A DNA stretch of 64,000 nt from positions 5,001 through 69,000 of the forward strand of contig JAPMOS010000140.1 of assembly GCA_027972325.1 (NCBI GenBank). The letters run 5' to 3'. Positions 22,249 through 33,686 of the stretch are shown here, piece by piece. The translations under genes and the position numbers were made by a program. Each line of letters begins with the position of its first letter. Positions within the stretch are counted from its first letter, which is position 1. This DNA is from Paratrimastix pyriformis (Eukaryota; Preaxostyla; Paratrimastigidae). The notes under the pieces are model-generated. The model did not search any database. It was not told where the DNA came from and saw only the letters and a list, made by a program, of their open reading frames with translations.

Positions 22249-22958
22249 TGGGCGCCAGGCCCAGAGGATCCGTTGTCGCTCGTCGCCCCGCGGCGGGCCG
22301 CTGCTGCCCCCCAAGAAGCAGGCTGCTTGGTCCGAGGGCCCAGCCATCGTCACAACCCGCATGCGAAGCCCCGACACTTTACGGGCGCCAGAGCCCGCCG
22401 CCGCCCCTGCCGCGGTGGCTGGTCCCCCAGGCACTGGTGGTGGAGGTGGGGGGCCTGATGGCGGAGCGGGTGACGGCATGGCTGCGACGTTCCGTTGCGG
22501 GGAGGCCGCCGAGGTGGGTGGGGGGCATCTCGGAGGGGCGATCGTGACAGCGTGGCAGCGTGGCAGCGGGCCGTCGAGCAATGGGGCCTGTCGCGTGGCC
22601 GAGTGGTGCGAGGGCGGGGAGGAGGCGGAGGCGGTGTATTCTGCATCTCCATCTCCAGCTCCTCCACTCGGCCGAAGCCGCATGGGCCGCGCCACGGCTG
22701 CCCCACCCAGGGCAAGGCAGACCGACCGACCGCCACGACAGCCGAGGCGGCGGCGGCGGCGGCGCAGTGGCCTGGATGGAGGCCAGGAAGACCGGGAGAG
22801 GCTCGCTGGGCTCCTCGCCGCTGGGCTGGGACTGGGACTCCCCGGATTCCTCCCCGCCCTCGCCGGACACCTCCTCACCGCTCGGCTGGGACTGGGACTC
22901 CTCGCCGCCGCCGAACACCTTCTCGCCGCTGGGCTGGAACTCTTCTGCGGCGGCCGGT
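20822..22958. other. Intergenic region, G-rich, no supported gene
   Basis: About 2.1 kb between two minus-strand genes. Long open frames exist on both strands (for example plus 21145-21906, minus 21859-22878) but are Gly/Arg/Pro/Ala-rich and mutually antisense, as expected from GC bias. At about 22800-22960 the minus strand encodes an acidic repeated pattern (ESQSQPSGEE twice) that could be a further exon of the downstream kinase gene. Two homopolymer stretches lie at 22107-22135 (T then G) and 22219-22247 (G). Confidence 0.5.
22219..22247. repeat. Poly-G homopolymer
   Basis: About 29 consecutive G in the intergenic region. Confidence 0.9.
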
Positions 22959-25763
22959 TTATTGGAAGAGCGGTTTATTGGAAGAGGGAGTTGGGCCATC
23001 GTTGTTGGGCTCATCACCGGCTGCGTCTCCGGTCGGCTAATGGGACCATCATTACCATCAGAGCCAACATCAGTCATCGGATGGGGTGCGACCACCCATC
23101 ACCACCCACCCACGACGACCCAATCACCCCCACCACCCCCGAGCTCCGGCCGGGCAGACCAGATTCCAATAGGTGTTGAACGCGCGCTTGACCCCATCGT
23201 AGTCCGCCTGGCCGGCGCACCGTGCGGCCTCCACCAACGCGGGCGGGAAACTCATTGTCGCTTCTCGGTACCGAATCAGACGATCCAGCCGCTCGTCACA
23301 CTCGGCCTCCTCGAAGAATGGCGGCACAAGGGCCATTGCTGATGCTGATGCTGATGTGAGCACATGCACCAACGCCTGCAAGTCGTCCGCCGCCGTGTAG
23401 TGGTGCCGTGGCGGGTTCTGCCTCCTCGCGTCCCGGAGCACGGCCAGGCTCGCATATCGGACATCCCCTTGTACACGCACATTCGCCGAGCGGCCCCGTT
23501 CGTGGATCCGCAGAGCCAACCCAAAGTCGATCAGGAAAATCTCAGGCCCCCCCCCGCCTCCGGAGGCCAGGCGTCCAACGAGGGTCGGCCGACGCATCAG
23601 CCAATTGCTCGGGCGGACATCGCATGCGAGGAAGCCGGCCTGATGCAGGGCCCGTAGCCGCTCCACGGCACCGCATGCGAGGTCTGGACACCCCCCATCC
23701 ACCCACAAATAAACATCCCAAATAGCAGCGAGTGAGCGAGAGCACGAATGAGGGCGGGTGAATGGGCAGCGGCCACGATTCGTTTTCTTCTCTGCTTTTT
23801 TTTTTTCCGGTTTCATTTGAATAACTGCAATTCTTCAAACCCAAGCCAAAATGCAGACCACGAGTCCATGTCCGGACGGGGTCGAGGCGGGGTGAGAGGA
23901 AGAGCAGGGTCGACCCATCGGGCAGGGCCTGAAAGGCCTCCATCTTGAGGAACCCGGGCAGATTCAAAGGGCCAATGGTCTGGTAGACCTGGATCTCCCG
24001 ATTGGCCAAATACCCGAACTTGGCAGGCACGGACTGGATGGGTGGGCGGTGGAGATCGAGGTGATGGCAAAAGGCACCAAAACAAAAAAAACAACAAAGC
24101 CGCCCAGTTGAGGTCGGACGACGTTGGCAGCAGGAACACACACCTTGAGGACAAGCTCCGCCCCATCGTCGTTGCGCCGAACCAGCTGGATCGTGGCGTT
24201 GGTCTGTGGCAGGGCGGCGGGGGGTGCGTGATCGAGGGGCCAAATCAAAACCCGAGGGTTGGCGAAGAAGCTCGACAAGAAAAAGATCAGACCTTGGCGA
24301 GGGTCTTTAAGGGAACACAATTGCCCAAGACGAGCGGAAGGCCGAACTCCCCATCGCTCATGGAGAACAGTTGACACAACAGCGCCAGGGCCTCTTCATT
24401 CAGCTCCTCTTTGGCCATCCCGCGGACCCGAGGAAACAGAAGAGCGAGCGGGGCCGTCCGGGTGACGGTGATTTCTTGCTCGTGCCGCTCCAGCAGGGCC
24501 AGCTGGAGGCGGTTGGGTCCCATGGCGATCACAAAGACGGATTGCCGAAGCCGGTGTGAGTCGAGCAGGCGTGCGCCGTAGCCGATGGCCTCAGGAAGGG
24601 CATCCCCCCAGGAGAGCTCAGTTTTCAACTCGACCGGGACGAGCAAGTTGGCCAGGCTGGGCGGGCCGCCTGGATGGGCAACCACACAGAAATCGGGTTT
24701 GGTCTTTCCTAAAAAGGAAAGGGGCGAGTTGGAGGTGTCGTTCACCTCTGCACGCGAGCCGGCAGTCATGCGAAACAGGTCGAGGATGGCTTGTGAGGGC
24801 TGCATGAGCTTCTTCTCGTCTGTGGCGTTCTTCATCGCTTGCGAGACGAGCCGCTGCAAAGTCGCTCGCTGTGAGGAATTGAGGGCGGGGGGAGGAGCGC
24901 GGCCACGTGAACCGAGAAAGGCACCTGGGAGGCACGCCGGCATTTCCTGGTAAAAAGAAAGTTGGTCGCAACGTGATCACCTTTGCGTGCCGGGGGGCGG
25001 AGCTCAGACTTCGACCCGCCGCCGGATCTCGGTCTGAGTCGGCACATTGAGGATTGATCGGCTGGCAATCATCTTCTCCGCCTTGGCCTGGACGACCTCT
25101 GCCGGGGGTCCGCGATGTGGAGGCCTGAGGGAGGGGGGAGCAAAAGCGCTCAGACCAAGTGCTTGGGCTGCGACACTGGCGACGACGGTGTCTGAGGGAG
25201 GGTGCGTCCAAAGGGCGGTGAGAAAACCAGGGGGGGCAGGATTCTCGTGGCGGGGGGTCGGGGAGTGAACGGAGGAGGTGAAGATCCAGACCCATGCTGA
25301 TGGTGGTGGCGGTGGCGGTGGCTGCGGCAGACAAAAGGGCCGTGAGAGGGTTTGAAAAGAGAGGACAGACTAAAGGCGGCAGAAGTGGCAGGCGCAGGCT
25401 CCAATCTCTCAGTGCCTGTGAGACGATGAGTCAATAACGCACACGAGCCAGGTGGTGAACACTAAATGAGCACCGTGCAGACCAGCCGTGACGTTCAAGA
25501 AGAGCAGGGGTTCTTCGACGGCGTCGTTCAGCTGGCCTTCTTCGAGCACGCATTCGTGGCCTTGACATATGAAGGTGATGGAGATTCTTGGATCAAAGGC
25601 AAGCCCAAAAAACTCGCAAAGGGCAGCCGCCCAGCCGGAGAAGCTGGCTGGCAAGGGGAGCTGCACCAAACGGAATGGCTGCCGATTGAGCGAAGCCCTA
25701 CAGAAAATGATCCACGACTGCTGCGAAAAGCACAGACTTCGCCTTCTTCCTTAATGGTTCCAT
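22959..25763 (-). CDS. Ubiquitin-like header + PD-(D/E)xK-like + protein-kinase fusion (Crinkler-like)
   Basis: Eleven exons, minus strand: 25763..25738, 25697..25483, 25415..25371, 25321..25292, 25191..25156, 25098..25010, 24946..24293, 24203..24144, 24033..23859, 23683..23160, 23036..22959 (last one tentative); 643 aa, every junction in phase. Residues ~15-80 form a ubiquitin-like header (FRLVQLPLP, CQGHECVLEEGQL, EPLLFLNV). Residues ~230-256 carry KPDF then VPVELKTELSW, the PD-(D/E)xK nuclease pattern. From ~370 follows a divergent kinase: ELVLK (ATP lysine), HQAGFLACDVRPSNWL (catalytic loop with Asp and Asn), IFLIDFGLA. This order of domains matches the Crinkler/FunK1-type effectors described in oomycetes, fungi and other eukaryotes. 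Whether the nuclease-like part is active and where the protein acts are unknown. Several exons are only 26-45 nt. Confidence 0.7.
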
Positions 25764-25874
25764 CCCAGGGTTCTAACGTTGAATTGAACCAAACTCAGCC
25801 GAAACCATCCGGACGAACGGAGAAAGACAAACAAGCCAAAAAGCCGCAACAGTAACAGTAACAACAAAAAGCGG

Positions 25875-26237
25875 TCATAAAAGCCAATTATCTCTCTTCG
25901 ATGGCCTCGGAGAGTGCACAACACGGCCGATACACCCCTCCCCGCAAGCGGGGAGCAAGCACAACGGTCCGGCGGCCCGGCATACCCGAGCGGCAAAGCA
26001 GTACTCGGCCCAGCGCAGAATCACCTCGGAAAGGTCTCGGAACCAGGGAGGCCGAGCTCGTACACACCACGCGATAACACGACCCAAACAGGTCAAGGCC
26101 AAATCGAGATCAGATCCCGAACTTGCAGGAAGGCAAACAGCTTCCAGGTGGCCCTGCACCAGCCATACCAAGTCTAACATGAGCGGTCTCTCGGCCGCAG
26201 CCGTATCGCGGTTTGGTGTGGAGAGGCAAAAATGCAT
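25875..26237 (-). CDS. Unrecognised minus-strand ORF
   Basis: Frame of 120 codons with protein-like, Leu/Ala/Cys-rich composition (LDLVWLVQGHLEAVCLPA, then WFRDLSEVILRWAEYCFA). It ends 110 bp upstream of the kinase-fusion start and is on the same strand. It may be the last exon of a separate gene whose upstream exons were not found. No domain recognised. Confidence 0.3.
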   Translation of the reverse strand: MHFCLSTPNRDTAAAERPLMLDLVWLVQGHLEAVCLPASSGSDLDLALTCLGRVIAWCVRARPPWFRDLSEVILRWAEYCFAARVCRAAGPLCLLPACGEGCIGRVVHSPRPSKRDNWLL

Positions 26238-26549
26238 CTCGAGTCAGCCGCACTGTCGACCGTCAGGTTCCCCATTACCTCAGCCAACTGACGCTGGCAT
26301 CTTGGAGGCGGTCGGGGCACATCAAATGCGGCAAATTGCGTCGAGAGTGAGCGGTCCGGCGTCTCACATCATCCTCACCCGGTGAACCCGTGACCACCCC
26401 CTGTGATGGTAAGTGATGATGATGATGGATGCGTGGATGCATGGTGATGGTGCTGGCGATGCGCCGGCTGGTGCGTTCGCTGGCGGGGGCCCCGTTAGGC
26501 CCGCCTTCTCCTCATCCCAGATGTGCGTGCCCGGGAATCGGCTGTGCAG

Positions 26550-27325
26550 ATTTCGAATATCTGTTCCACTTGGAGGAAAAGCGTGAGGCGGAGGGAAAGG
26601 ATGACGAGGAAAAGGACGAGGGTGAGGGGCATGAGGAGGGAAAGGACGCAGAGGAAAAGGACGAAGATGGGCGCGAGGCGGAGGGCGCTGAGGGCTACCG
26701 CTCCAAGCGGGCCCGCCCCGACCGCCACCCCGAGCCGGAGGGTCCCCCCGCCCAGGCGGAGCGCCGCTACCCGCGACTCAGCCGGCTGCTGCTGCACCAC
26801 GCCCTGCACACGGAGGGCCTGCTGGCCTGCATGCTGGCCTCCCGGCTGGCCGCCCACCAGCTCGTCGAGGTGCGGCTCAGCCAGAACACCTGCTACAATG
26901 AGGTCCGTGCGGACGCCCCGGCACACCACCCACACGTCAGCTGCAGCACCACCACCGGCACACCACCGGCACACCACCGGCACACCACCGGCACACCACC
27001 AGCACACCACCAGCTGCAGCACACCAGCTACAGCACCGCCGGCACACCACCAGCACCGGCACGCTCGCACCGCCAGCACCGCCAGCACCACAGCGCCCTC
27101 GGTCCCGTCCCCTTGGTCGGTGGGTTGCAGGTGGCTGCCGCCTGGGCGGAGCCGCTCGCGCGCCAGCTGGAGGCCGCCCACCAGGCTGTTCACCCGGGGC
27201 TGCGCACGGACGAGGCCTGCGGCGAGGGCTGCCCCACCCTGCACCGGCTCAGCATGGAGGGCCATCTGTGCGGGCCGGCGGACCGGTGGACGTCTGTGCA
27301 GGCGGCCTTTGCCCGGGCCCAGTGA
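26550..27325 (+). CDS. Unrecognised acidic protein, two visible exons
   Basis: Exon ~26550..26902 reads FEYLFHLEEKREAEGK, a Glu/Lys/Asp-rich low-complexity stretch, and then LLLHHALHTEGLLACMLASR. A GTCCGT donor at 26903 and a TTGCAG acceptor before 27131 join it in phase to VAAAWAEPLARQLEAAH. That exon stays open to TGA at 27323-27325. The same frame continues for 23 sensible codons (DLIGSRAEMRIHYPGDRYNE) to a second TGA at 27395-27397, so the stop may be wrong or bypassed. The 5' end is not defined. Family unknown. Confidence 0.45.
26936..27085 (+). repeat. CACACCACCGG tandem repeat inside intron
   Basis: The intron 26903-27130 is made largely of CACCGGCACACCACCGGCAC-type units. Confidence 0.85.
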
Positions 27326-27397
27326 GACCTCATCGGGAGCCGGGCCGAGATGAGGATCCACTACCCCGGCGACCGCTACAACGAGGCCAGGGAGTGA

Positions 27398-27888
27398 CAC
27401 CCCCAGGGGCAGCCGACCAGGCGCGGTGTTCGGTGTATTGCCGCGATGTATGGTGAGGAGTGATCAGATGACACCGCCCACTTTGACTTTGGTCCAACCT
27501 TGGTGATGATCGGAAGAGAGTCGCGCCACACTGAGGGGGCTTCAGTCTGCCGCTGGATCGTGGAGGTGTACAGTATGTACGATTTTTGTCCCTGGAGAAC
27601 CGGCGCCATGCGAATCAGGAGGACGCAGATCAGGGCGCAGGTCAAGGCCGATTGATGTTCGGCGATGACGAATTCAACAACAAAAGCCCGAAAAGCCAGT
27701 GGTCATTATTTTGGTTCTTCAGCTGTGAAAATAAACCCGATCGGCGTGTTACCAGAAGTTCATTTCAAGCATGCCGTCCAAGCGCGCCTCTCTCACCGCG
27801 GCAATCCGCTAGTTTGCTTCCGGGCCAGGCCTTGCTCTGCCGTTTCGGGCAGATCTTTCGTTTGTAAAGTTCACGCGCTCGACCTGGT
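27398..27888 (+). other. AT-richer intergenic spacer / putative promoter region
   Basis: About 490 bp between two plus-strand genes, visibly less GC-rich than its surroundings, with A-rich patches (CAACAACAAAAGCCCG). No gene recognised. Likely contains the start region of the following gene; no specific motif can be named. Confidence 0.45.
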
Positions 27889-29895
27889 ATGGATTTGGGT
27901 TCACTCTTTAAGGCCGCGGCGGCCTCGGGGTTGACTCCGGTGACATTGCCCCCCCTCCCCGAAGCCCCACTCGCAAGCGCCATCGAAGAAAATCTAGCGG
28001 CAAAACCAACGAAACCCGTGACCTCTATCGCTCCCGAAAGTGGGGGAGACAACAAGGCCCCACCGACCCCCGAAAAGTTTGTCTTTTTTCATCGGCGCCT
28101 GTTGCACGTGGCTGACCTAATCTCATTTGTTTGTTTTGGTTTTTGCAGGAAACTCGTTTATTCCAGTGAAACACTCCGGAAGCTGGGTCAATTCCCAGGT
28201 TGTAAGACTCGCCCCGCTGGTATGATGGATTTGAGCGCCTTTTTTAAGTCTGATGTCGTCTCCGCCCGGGGTCCGATCTTACCGTTTTTGTAGCGCCCGT
28301 CGAGCGAACAAACCCGCCCAGGGTCGTTTCCCCAAGAATGCCCCGGTCTGTTCCTCCCCCCGCCGGCCCCTCCCCTCCGCTCCCCACCCCGGCCGTGCTG
28401 CGCCCCGCTTGCTTGGTGCCATCCGCTGTCCACTGCCCTCACGATCTCCCCTCTGACTCATCTCTCCGCTTGGCTCTCTCTCTCTCCTGGCGGCGCCGTG
28501 CTGCGCCCCTTCGCGGTACGCGCCCCCCTCCGCTCTGCTTCATATCCGCACGCCCTCTCACCCCCCCCCCCCCCCCCCCTGCGCCGCCCCCACCCCTCAG
28601 CACGACCACTCCGGGACGCCTCAGAATTCCGATGATTCGCACCATCCCCACCGGTCCCGCGATCGGGTCGGCATGCCCCCCACCACCACCACCACCACCA
28701 CCACCCACCACCCACCACCACCACCACCACCCACCACCCCGGGATGCCCTCACCCATCGCTCCCTCCCTCTTCTCTTCTGCTCCCCCATCCCTCCCTCCT
28801 CTCCCCTTCCCTCCCCTCCCCTCCCCTCCCCTCCCCTCCCCTCCCCTCCCCTCCCCTCCGTGGCCCCCAGGACGCGACCCCCGAATGGGCCGACGAGGAT
28901 GTTACCCCGGTTGTTGGCCCCGTGGTGGGCATCCCCGAGGGGTCCACCCCCGCCCAGCACGGCCCTGGGCCCCGCCGCGGCCCCACCGCCTCGGCCAGGG
29001 CCCCAAGCCCCAGCCACACCCGCACCCCCGGGCTCTCCCTCGCCCCCGCGGCCAAGCCGACCGCCAAGCCGGCCGCCCCTGCTCCCGCCCCCTCTGCCGG
29101 CGCCCCGACCGCCTCCCCGTCCGGCGCACCCGCCGCCGCGCCCGGGCCGGCCCCAGACCTTCCCCCAGTCCCAGTCCTGGTTGCCCCCTCGGCGAGCCGC
29201 CCCGCAGGCAGCCCGCCCCCGCTGCCCGGCGACTCGTCCGCCTCGGCGGCCCCGGCCGCCCTCCCGGCTGCCTCCAGTGAGTCCGCCACCGCCGCCCCGC
29301 CCCGGCCCCCGTCGTCCCACGGCGGGCTGCCCACCACGCCGCCCCCATCCGCCGGTCGCACGTCCCGCCCCGGGTGCCCACCCCCAACTCCGGCTCGGCC
29401 TCGGCCCTGGCCCCGCTCCTGGCCCCCCCAGCCGCTGCCCCAGCCGCCAACACACCCACGGGCGCCGCCCCGACCACGAGTCCCAGCCGGGCGGCGGGGC
29501 AGGCGGGCGGGGGAGCCGCCGCCGCCCCGCTCGGTGACGCCCACCACCTCGGGCGACCTGACCATGGCCCTGGCCCTGGCCCTCAACCTGACCCCCACCA
29601 CCGCCCGCGCCCCGACGCCTGCCCTGCTTGCCCAGACCCCGCCGCCCCCACGGGCCGCCACCCCGACCACCCCCACCCGCTCCGGGCCGGGCATGGCGGC
29701 CCCCTCGCCCGTCGCCGGCCGGCTGCTGCTGTCGCCCGCATCGACCCGGGGCGGCCCCACAGCCGCCGGCCGGGCCACGGGCGGGGCGGGCGTGGAGACG
29801 GACCCCTGGATGCTCTCGCCCATCCTGCTGGGCGAGATGGGGGCCGCCCCGGGGCCCTTCGAGGGTCCGCGCCTCCCCCCTGGTGACGAGGATGA

Positions 29896-29927
<32 letters not shown>

Positions 29928-32092
29928 GCTGGATGACGTTGGTGACTGACAATGACCGGATGTGTGGTGATTATGATCTGGCTGCTGATGATGCTGGATG
30001 CTGGATGATGGTGATGATCTGCATGATGACGACCGGACGACGATGATGATGCTGGATGGCGATGATCTGCTGCCCATCCCCTCCCCCTGTTTCCTCGTCG
30101 CCCCTTCCTCACAGCCCTCCATCCCCCGCCTCGCTCTCCTTCCGCCTCGCCCCCTGCCCGGCAGCCCTCACAGGGGCGCCACCTCCCGCCCCCTCGCCTG
30201 CGCCCTTCGGGGCCGAGCCGACCCTGGACCTGGGCCTGGCGGCGGCCCTGATGGCGCCCCCCCGGGCGGCCACCCCCAGCCTGACGGTCGACTCGCTCTT
30301 CGCGGCCCTGCTCGCGGGGCCCCCCGGCACCCCCGCCCTCCCGCCCGCCTTCCCCAAACCGCAGCAGCAGCAGCCCCTACTGCCCCCACCCGGCAGCGCC
30401 GGCCCGCCCAGCAGCCCGGGGGCCGCCCGTGGCGGGGCTGCGGGTGTTGGTGGCGGGGCAGGTGTGCTCTCGCTGGGCAGCCTGCTCGAGGCCATGCGGA
30501 TGGGCCCCGCACCCGCGCCCGCGCCCGCACCCTCGCCGCCCCCGCTGACCGACCGCGACGCGCCCTTCGTGCCGCCCGTCCTGCCGCCCTCCGTCCGTCG
30601 CACACACACACCCGGCCCTCGTCCCAGCCCAGCCCAGCCCATCCCATTCCTCTCTGGGGCTGCCGCCCTCCATCAGCCCAGCCCACACACACACACACAC
30701 TTGTTGGGAGCAGGCACCCCACCGGGCCCCTGCGCCGCCCCCCTCGAGCCCCCACGTGCACCCGGTGGCCGGCGCTCCCCCGGCCGCATCGCTCTTCCTG
30801 AGCCCCGCCCTGCCGGCCACCCCGCCCCGCCAGCTGGTGCCCCGCCCCGCCGCCCCACAGGGCACAAGCCCGGCCGCGCCCCACCTCGGTCCGTGGCCCC
30901 CCACATCCCATCCCATCCCATCCCAGCGGGGCAGGATGAGCGGCATATGTGGGTGCCATAACGTGCGGGCCGGTGGGCCGGTGGGCCGGTGGGCCGGTGG
31001 GCCGGTGGGCCGGTGGGCCGGCGGGCCGGCGGGCCGGTGGGCCGGTGGGTCGGCGGGCGGGTGGGCGGGATTTTCTGTATTTTCATGTGTTGCCCGGAGA
31101 TGGCCCGCTGCGCCACCCAGCAGTCAGCCATTGCTCGCACCCCACTCACTCGCCCCTCCCCTCCCCTCACTGGGCCCCCCCCACTGTGCTGGCCAGCCCT
31201 TGACCCGGCGACCTTCTTCGGGGGCCTGGCCCAGCTGCGCACCACCACCTCGCCCCAGCCCCCCGCCCCGGCCGGCTCGGTCCTCCCCGTCCCCGCAGCC
31301 ACTGCAGCTCCGGCCGGCTCCGTCTTCCCTGCCCCTTCGGCCCCCGCAGCCCCGGCCCCGGCCCCGGCCCCGGCCCCGGGCCGCCCGCTAAACACCCCGC
31401 CCCGCCCCGTGGCCCAGCAGCAGCAGCAACAGCAGCAACAACAGCTGGGTTGGCAGCCCTCGTCATCGCCCTCGCGTCCCCTTGCGAAACCTGTGCCCCT
31501 CGCGTCCGCCCCCGGAGCCCCGGAGCCTGCGGGCAACCGGCCGCTGCTGGGGGGCGGGGAGGCCGGCTTCGAGGCGGAGGACGACCTGCTGCTGATCACG
31601 GCCTCGCTGCCCCCCGCGGCCCGCGGCCCCGCCTCGCGCCCCCCGTCCGCCATCCAGCAGCAGCGCTCGCCCCCGCCGCCCCCCGTCGCCCCCCGGCGCA
31701 CCGGCCCCGCGACCCCCTCCGCCCCCACCACAATGAACTTCTCCTCGGCCGCGTACGCGCCCCCCCAGACGGGCAGCGGCAGCCCCTCTGGGACCGCCCC
31801 GGGCCGGGCGATGATGATGGCCGGGGTGGGGATGCTCTCGCCTGGCGTGCGCAACCCGCCCCAGGGGCTGCTCCTGGTGCCCAACGACCCCACCGCCCTC
31901 CCGCCGCCCCTGCCGCCGCAGCCCCAGCCCCAGGGCCCGAGCGGCCTGCTGGCGGCCCCGGCCGGCTACCCGATGATGCGCCTCCAGGGCCCGGGCATGG
32001 GCATGGGCATGGGCATGGGGCTCCCCCTGGCGGCCATGGGTCCCCTGGGCCTCCCCATGGCCATCAACGCCAACCCCAACATGGCCATGGGT

Positions 32093-32131
<39 letters not shown>

Positions 32132-33353
32132 GGAGGCCCCGTGGGCCCCGCCCGCTCGCCGGGCCCGGTGCCGCCGCCCGTGGTCCGGTCGGCCCCGCCC
32201 TCGTCCAACGCCGTGGCGCCGCCCTTCCCCTCGCCCCCGCCCGCCGCCACCCCCGGTTCGGCGCCCGTCCCACCCACCGGCCCGGCCGGCCCGGCCAAGC
32301 CTGCCCAGCAGGGGCCCCCGACGGCCCCCGGCGCCTCGTCCAACCAGCTGGCCACCATGCAGCTCCTCACGGCCCTGGGCCTGCCCGCCTCGGCCGCACC
32401 CGCCTCCTCGGGCCCTGCCCCACCACCCTCCGCCACCGCCACCGCCCGCACGAGCAGCGGCAGCCCGCCTGCCAGCCCGCCGCCCCAGCAGCCCATTGAC
32501 CGGGCAGCCCTGGCGGCCCTCGACCCCTCCATCGTCTGCACGGACGACGAGCCTGCGCCCCGTCCGGCGGGCCCCCAGCCGGCCGCCCCCGCCGGGGGCA
32601 TGGCGGTCGACCTCATGAAGCTCTTCGCCTCGGCCAGGCAGCAGCAGCAGCAGCCGGCTCAGCCAACCCAGCCGGTCCGTTTGGGATACTCTTGGCTGCA
32701 CTCCCCCCCCCCCCCCCGGTCTTCATTCGTGTTTTTGGCGTTGGCTGTCCCCGTCCGCTTTGCACTTACAGGCCGCCCGCCCGGTTGCGGCCGCCGCCAC
32801 GGCCACGGCCACCACGACAGCCGGCTCTGCCCCCAGCCCCGAGCACCCCAGCCCCAGCCCCAGCCCCAGCCAGCTGCCCCACGGCCCAACCAGCCTGCCA
32901 GCCCGCCGGCCCCACCAGTGGGGCCCTGGCCAAGCCGCCCCTGGTGACCCGCTTCACGGGGCCCCCCGCCCGCAGGGCGGGCCCTACCAGCCGCCCCCAG
33001 CCCGTCAGGCCCCGCCGCCAAGCCGACCTTCGTGCCTCCGCCCCACGTGCCCCCGCTGCCCCCGCCCCGCCGCCCAGAGCACCCCCGCACCCGCAGCCCC
33101 GACAGCACTGGCAGCAACACCGCTCCCCACGGCGGCCCGCTCAGCCCCCGCTGGCCCCACTTTCACCGGGGGCCCGTACGGGGTGGGTTTCCGGCCAGCC
33201 CCCCGCCCAGCCCCCTACCACGGGCCGACCCCCGGTCCCGCCGTCCCGCCCGCGGGGCCGCCACGATCCGGCGGCCCATACCCCTTCCGCGGCCCGCAGC
33301 CCCAGGCAGCAGCAGCACAGCCCCAACCACAGAAGAGCGTCCCGGCCAAGTGA
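27889..33353 (+). CDS. Large low-complexity protein with eIF4E-binding-like motif (4E-T/eIF4E-interacting candidate)
   Basis: Seven exons, all in phase: 27889..28076, 28149..28254, 28871..29864, 30174..30592, 30714..30888, 31197..32674, 32772..33353; 1313 aa. The ordered part is small. MDLGSLFKAA opens it, and KKLVYSSETLRKL around residue 65 resembles the YxxxxL eIF4E-binding helix with a non-hydrophobic last position. Next come MMDLSAFFKSD and DATPEWADEDV, reminiscent of translational repressors such as 4E-T. The rest is Pro/Ala/Ser/Gln-rich with poly-Gln, a Met-Gly dipeptide array (GMGMGMGMG, about 32000-32130) and isolated short motifs (ETDPWMLSPILLGEMG, MAVDLMKLFASA). A role in mRNA repression or decay is only an inference from the motif and composition. 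Confidence 0.6.
28796..28860 (+). repeat. (CCCCT)n array before an acceptor
   Basis: About 12 CCCCT pentamers end ten bases before the acceptor of intron 28255-28870, probably serving as its pyrimidine tract. Upstream of them lie CCA-rich arrays (28675-28740). Confidence 0.9.
30964..31066 (+). repeat. GGCCGGTG octamer array within an intron
   Basis: More than ten near-perfect GGCCGGTG/GGCCGGCG units in intron 30889-31196. Confidence 0.92.
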
Positions 33354-33686
33354 GCCTCGCGACCGCCATGATCTCGCCCAGTGTCTCGCACACTCTCACC
33401 ACCCACCACCCACGCTCTATCCCCCCTTCCGAAAAAGCCGAGTCCGCAAGGCCTTGAAATTTGGAACGACGACGAGAGGGGAAAAGGCAAAAAGTTCCCA
33501 TTCCCGCCCATTCTCTCGGTTCGATTTGTTTATTCGCATTTTGGTTTTTGGCGGCGTTCCGCGTTCCAAGTGTCTTCCAGCCTGTGCGTTGTGTGTCGGG
33601 CGTCTGGTTCACTCTTTTGGGCCGTGCGCGCTCGCAACAAGGAAATTCCCCTGCCGACCAGCCGCTATCCACCCAAAATAATATCG

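Noticed and set aside
28438-30112. Minus-strand Gly/Arg-rich ORF of over 500 codons
   Set aside because: Antisense of the Pro/Ala-rich exons of the 4E-T-like gene; no introns or domains on that strand.
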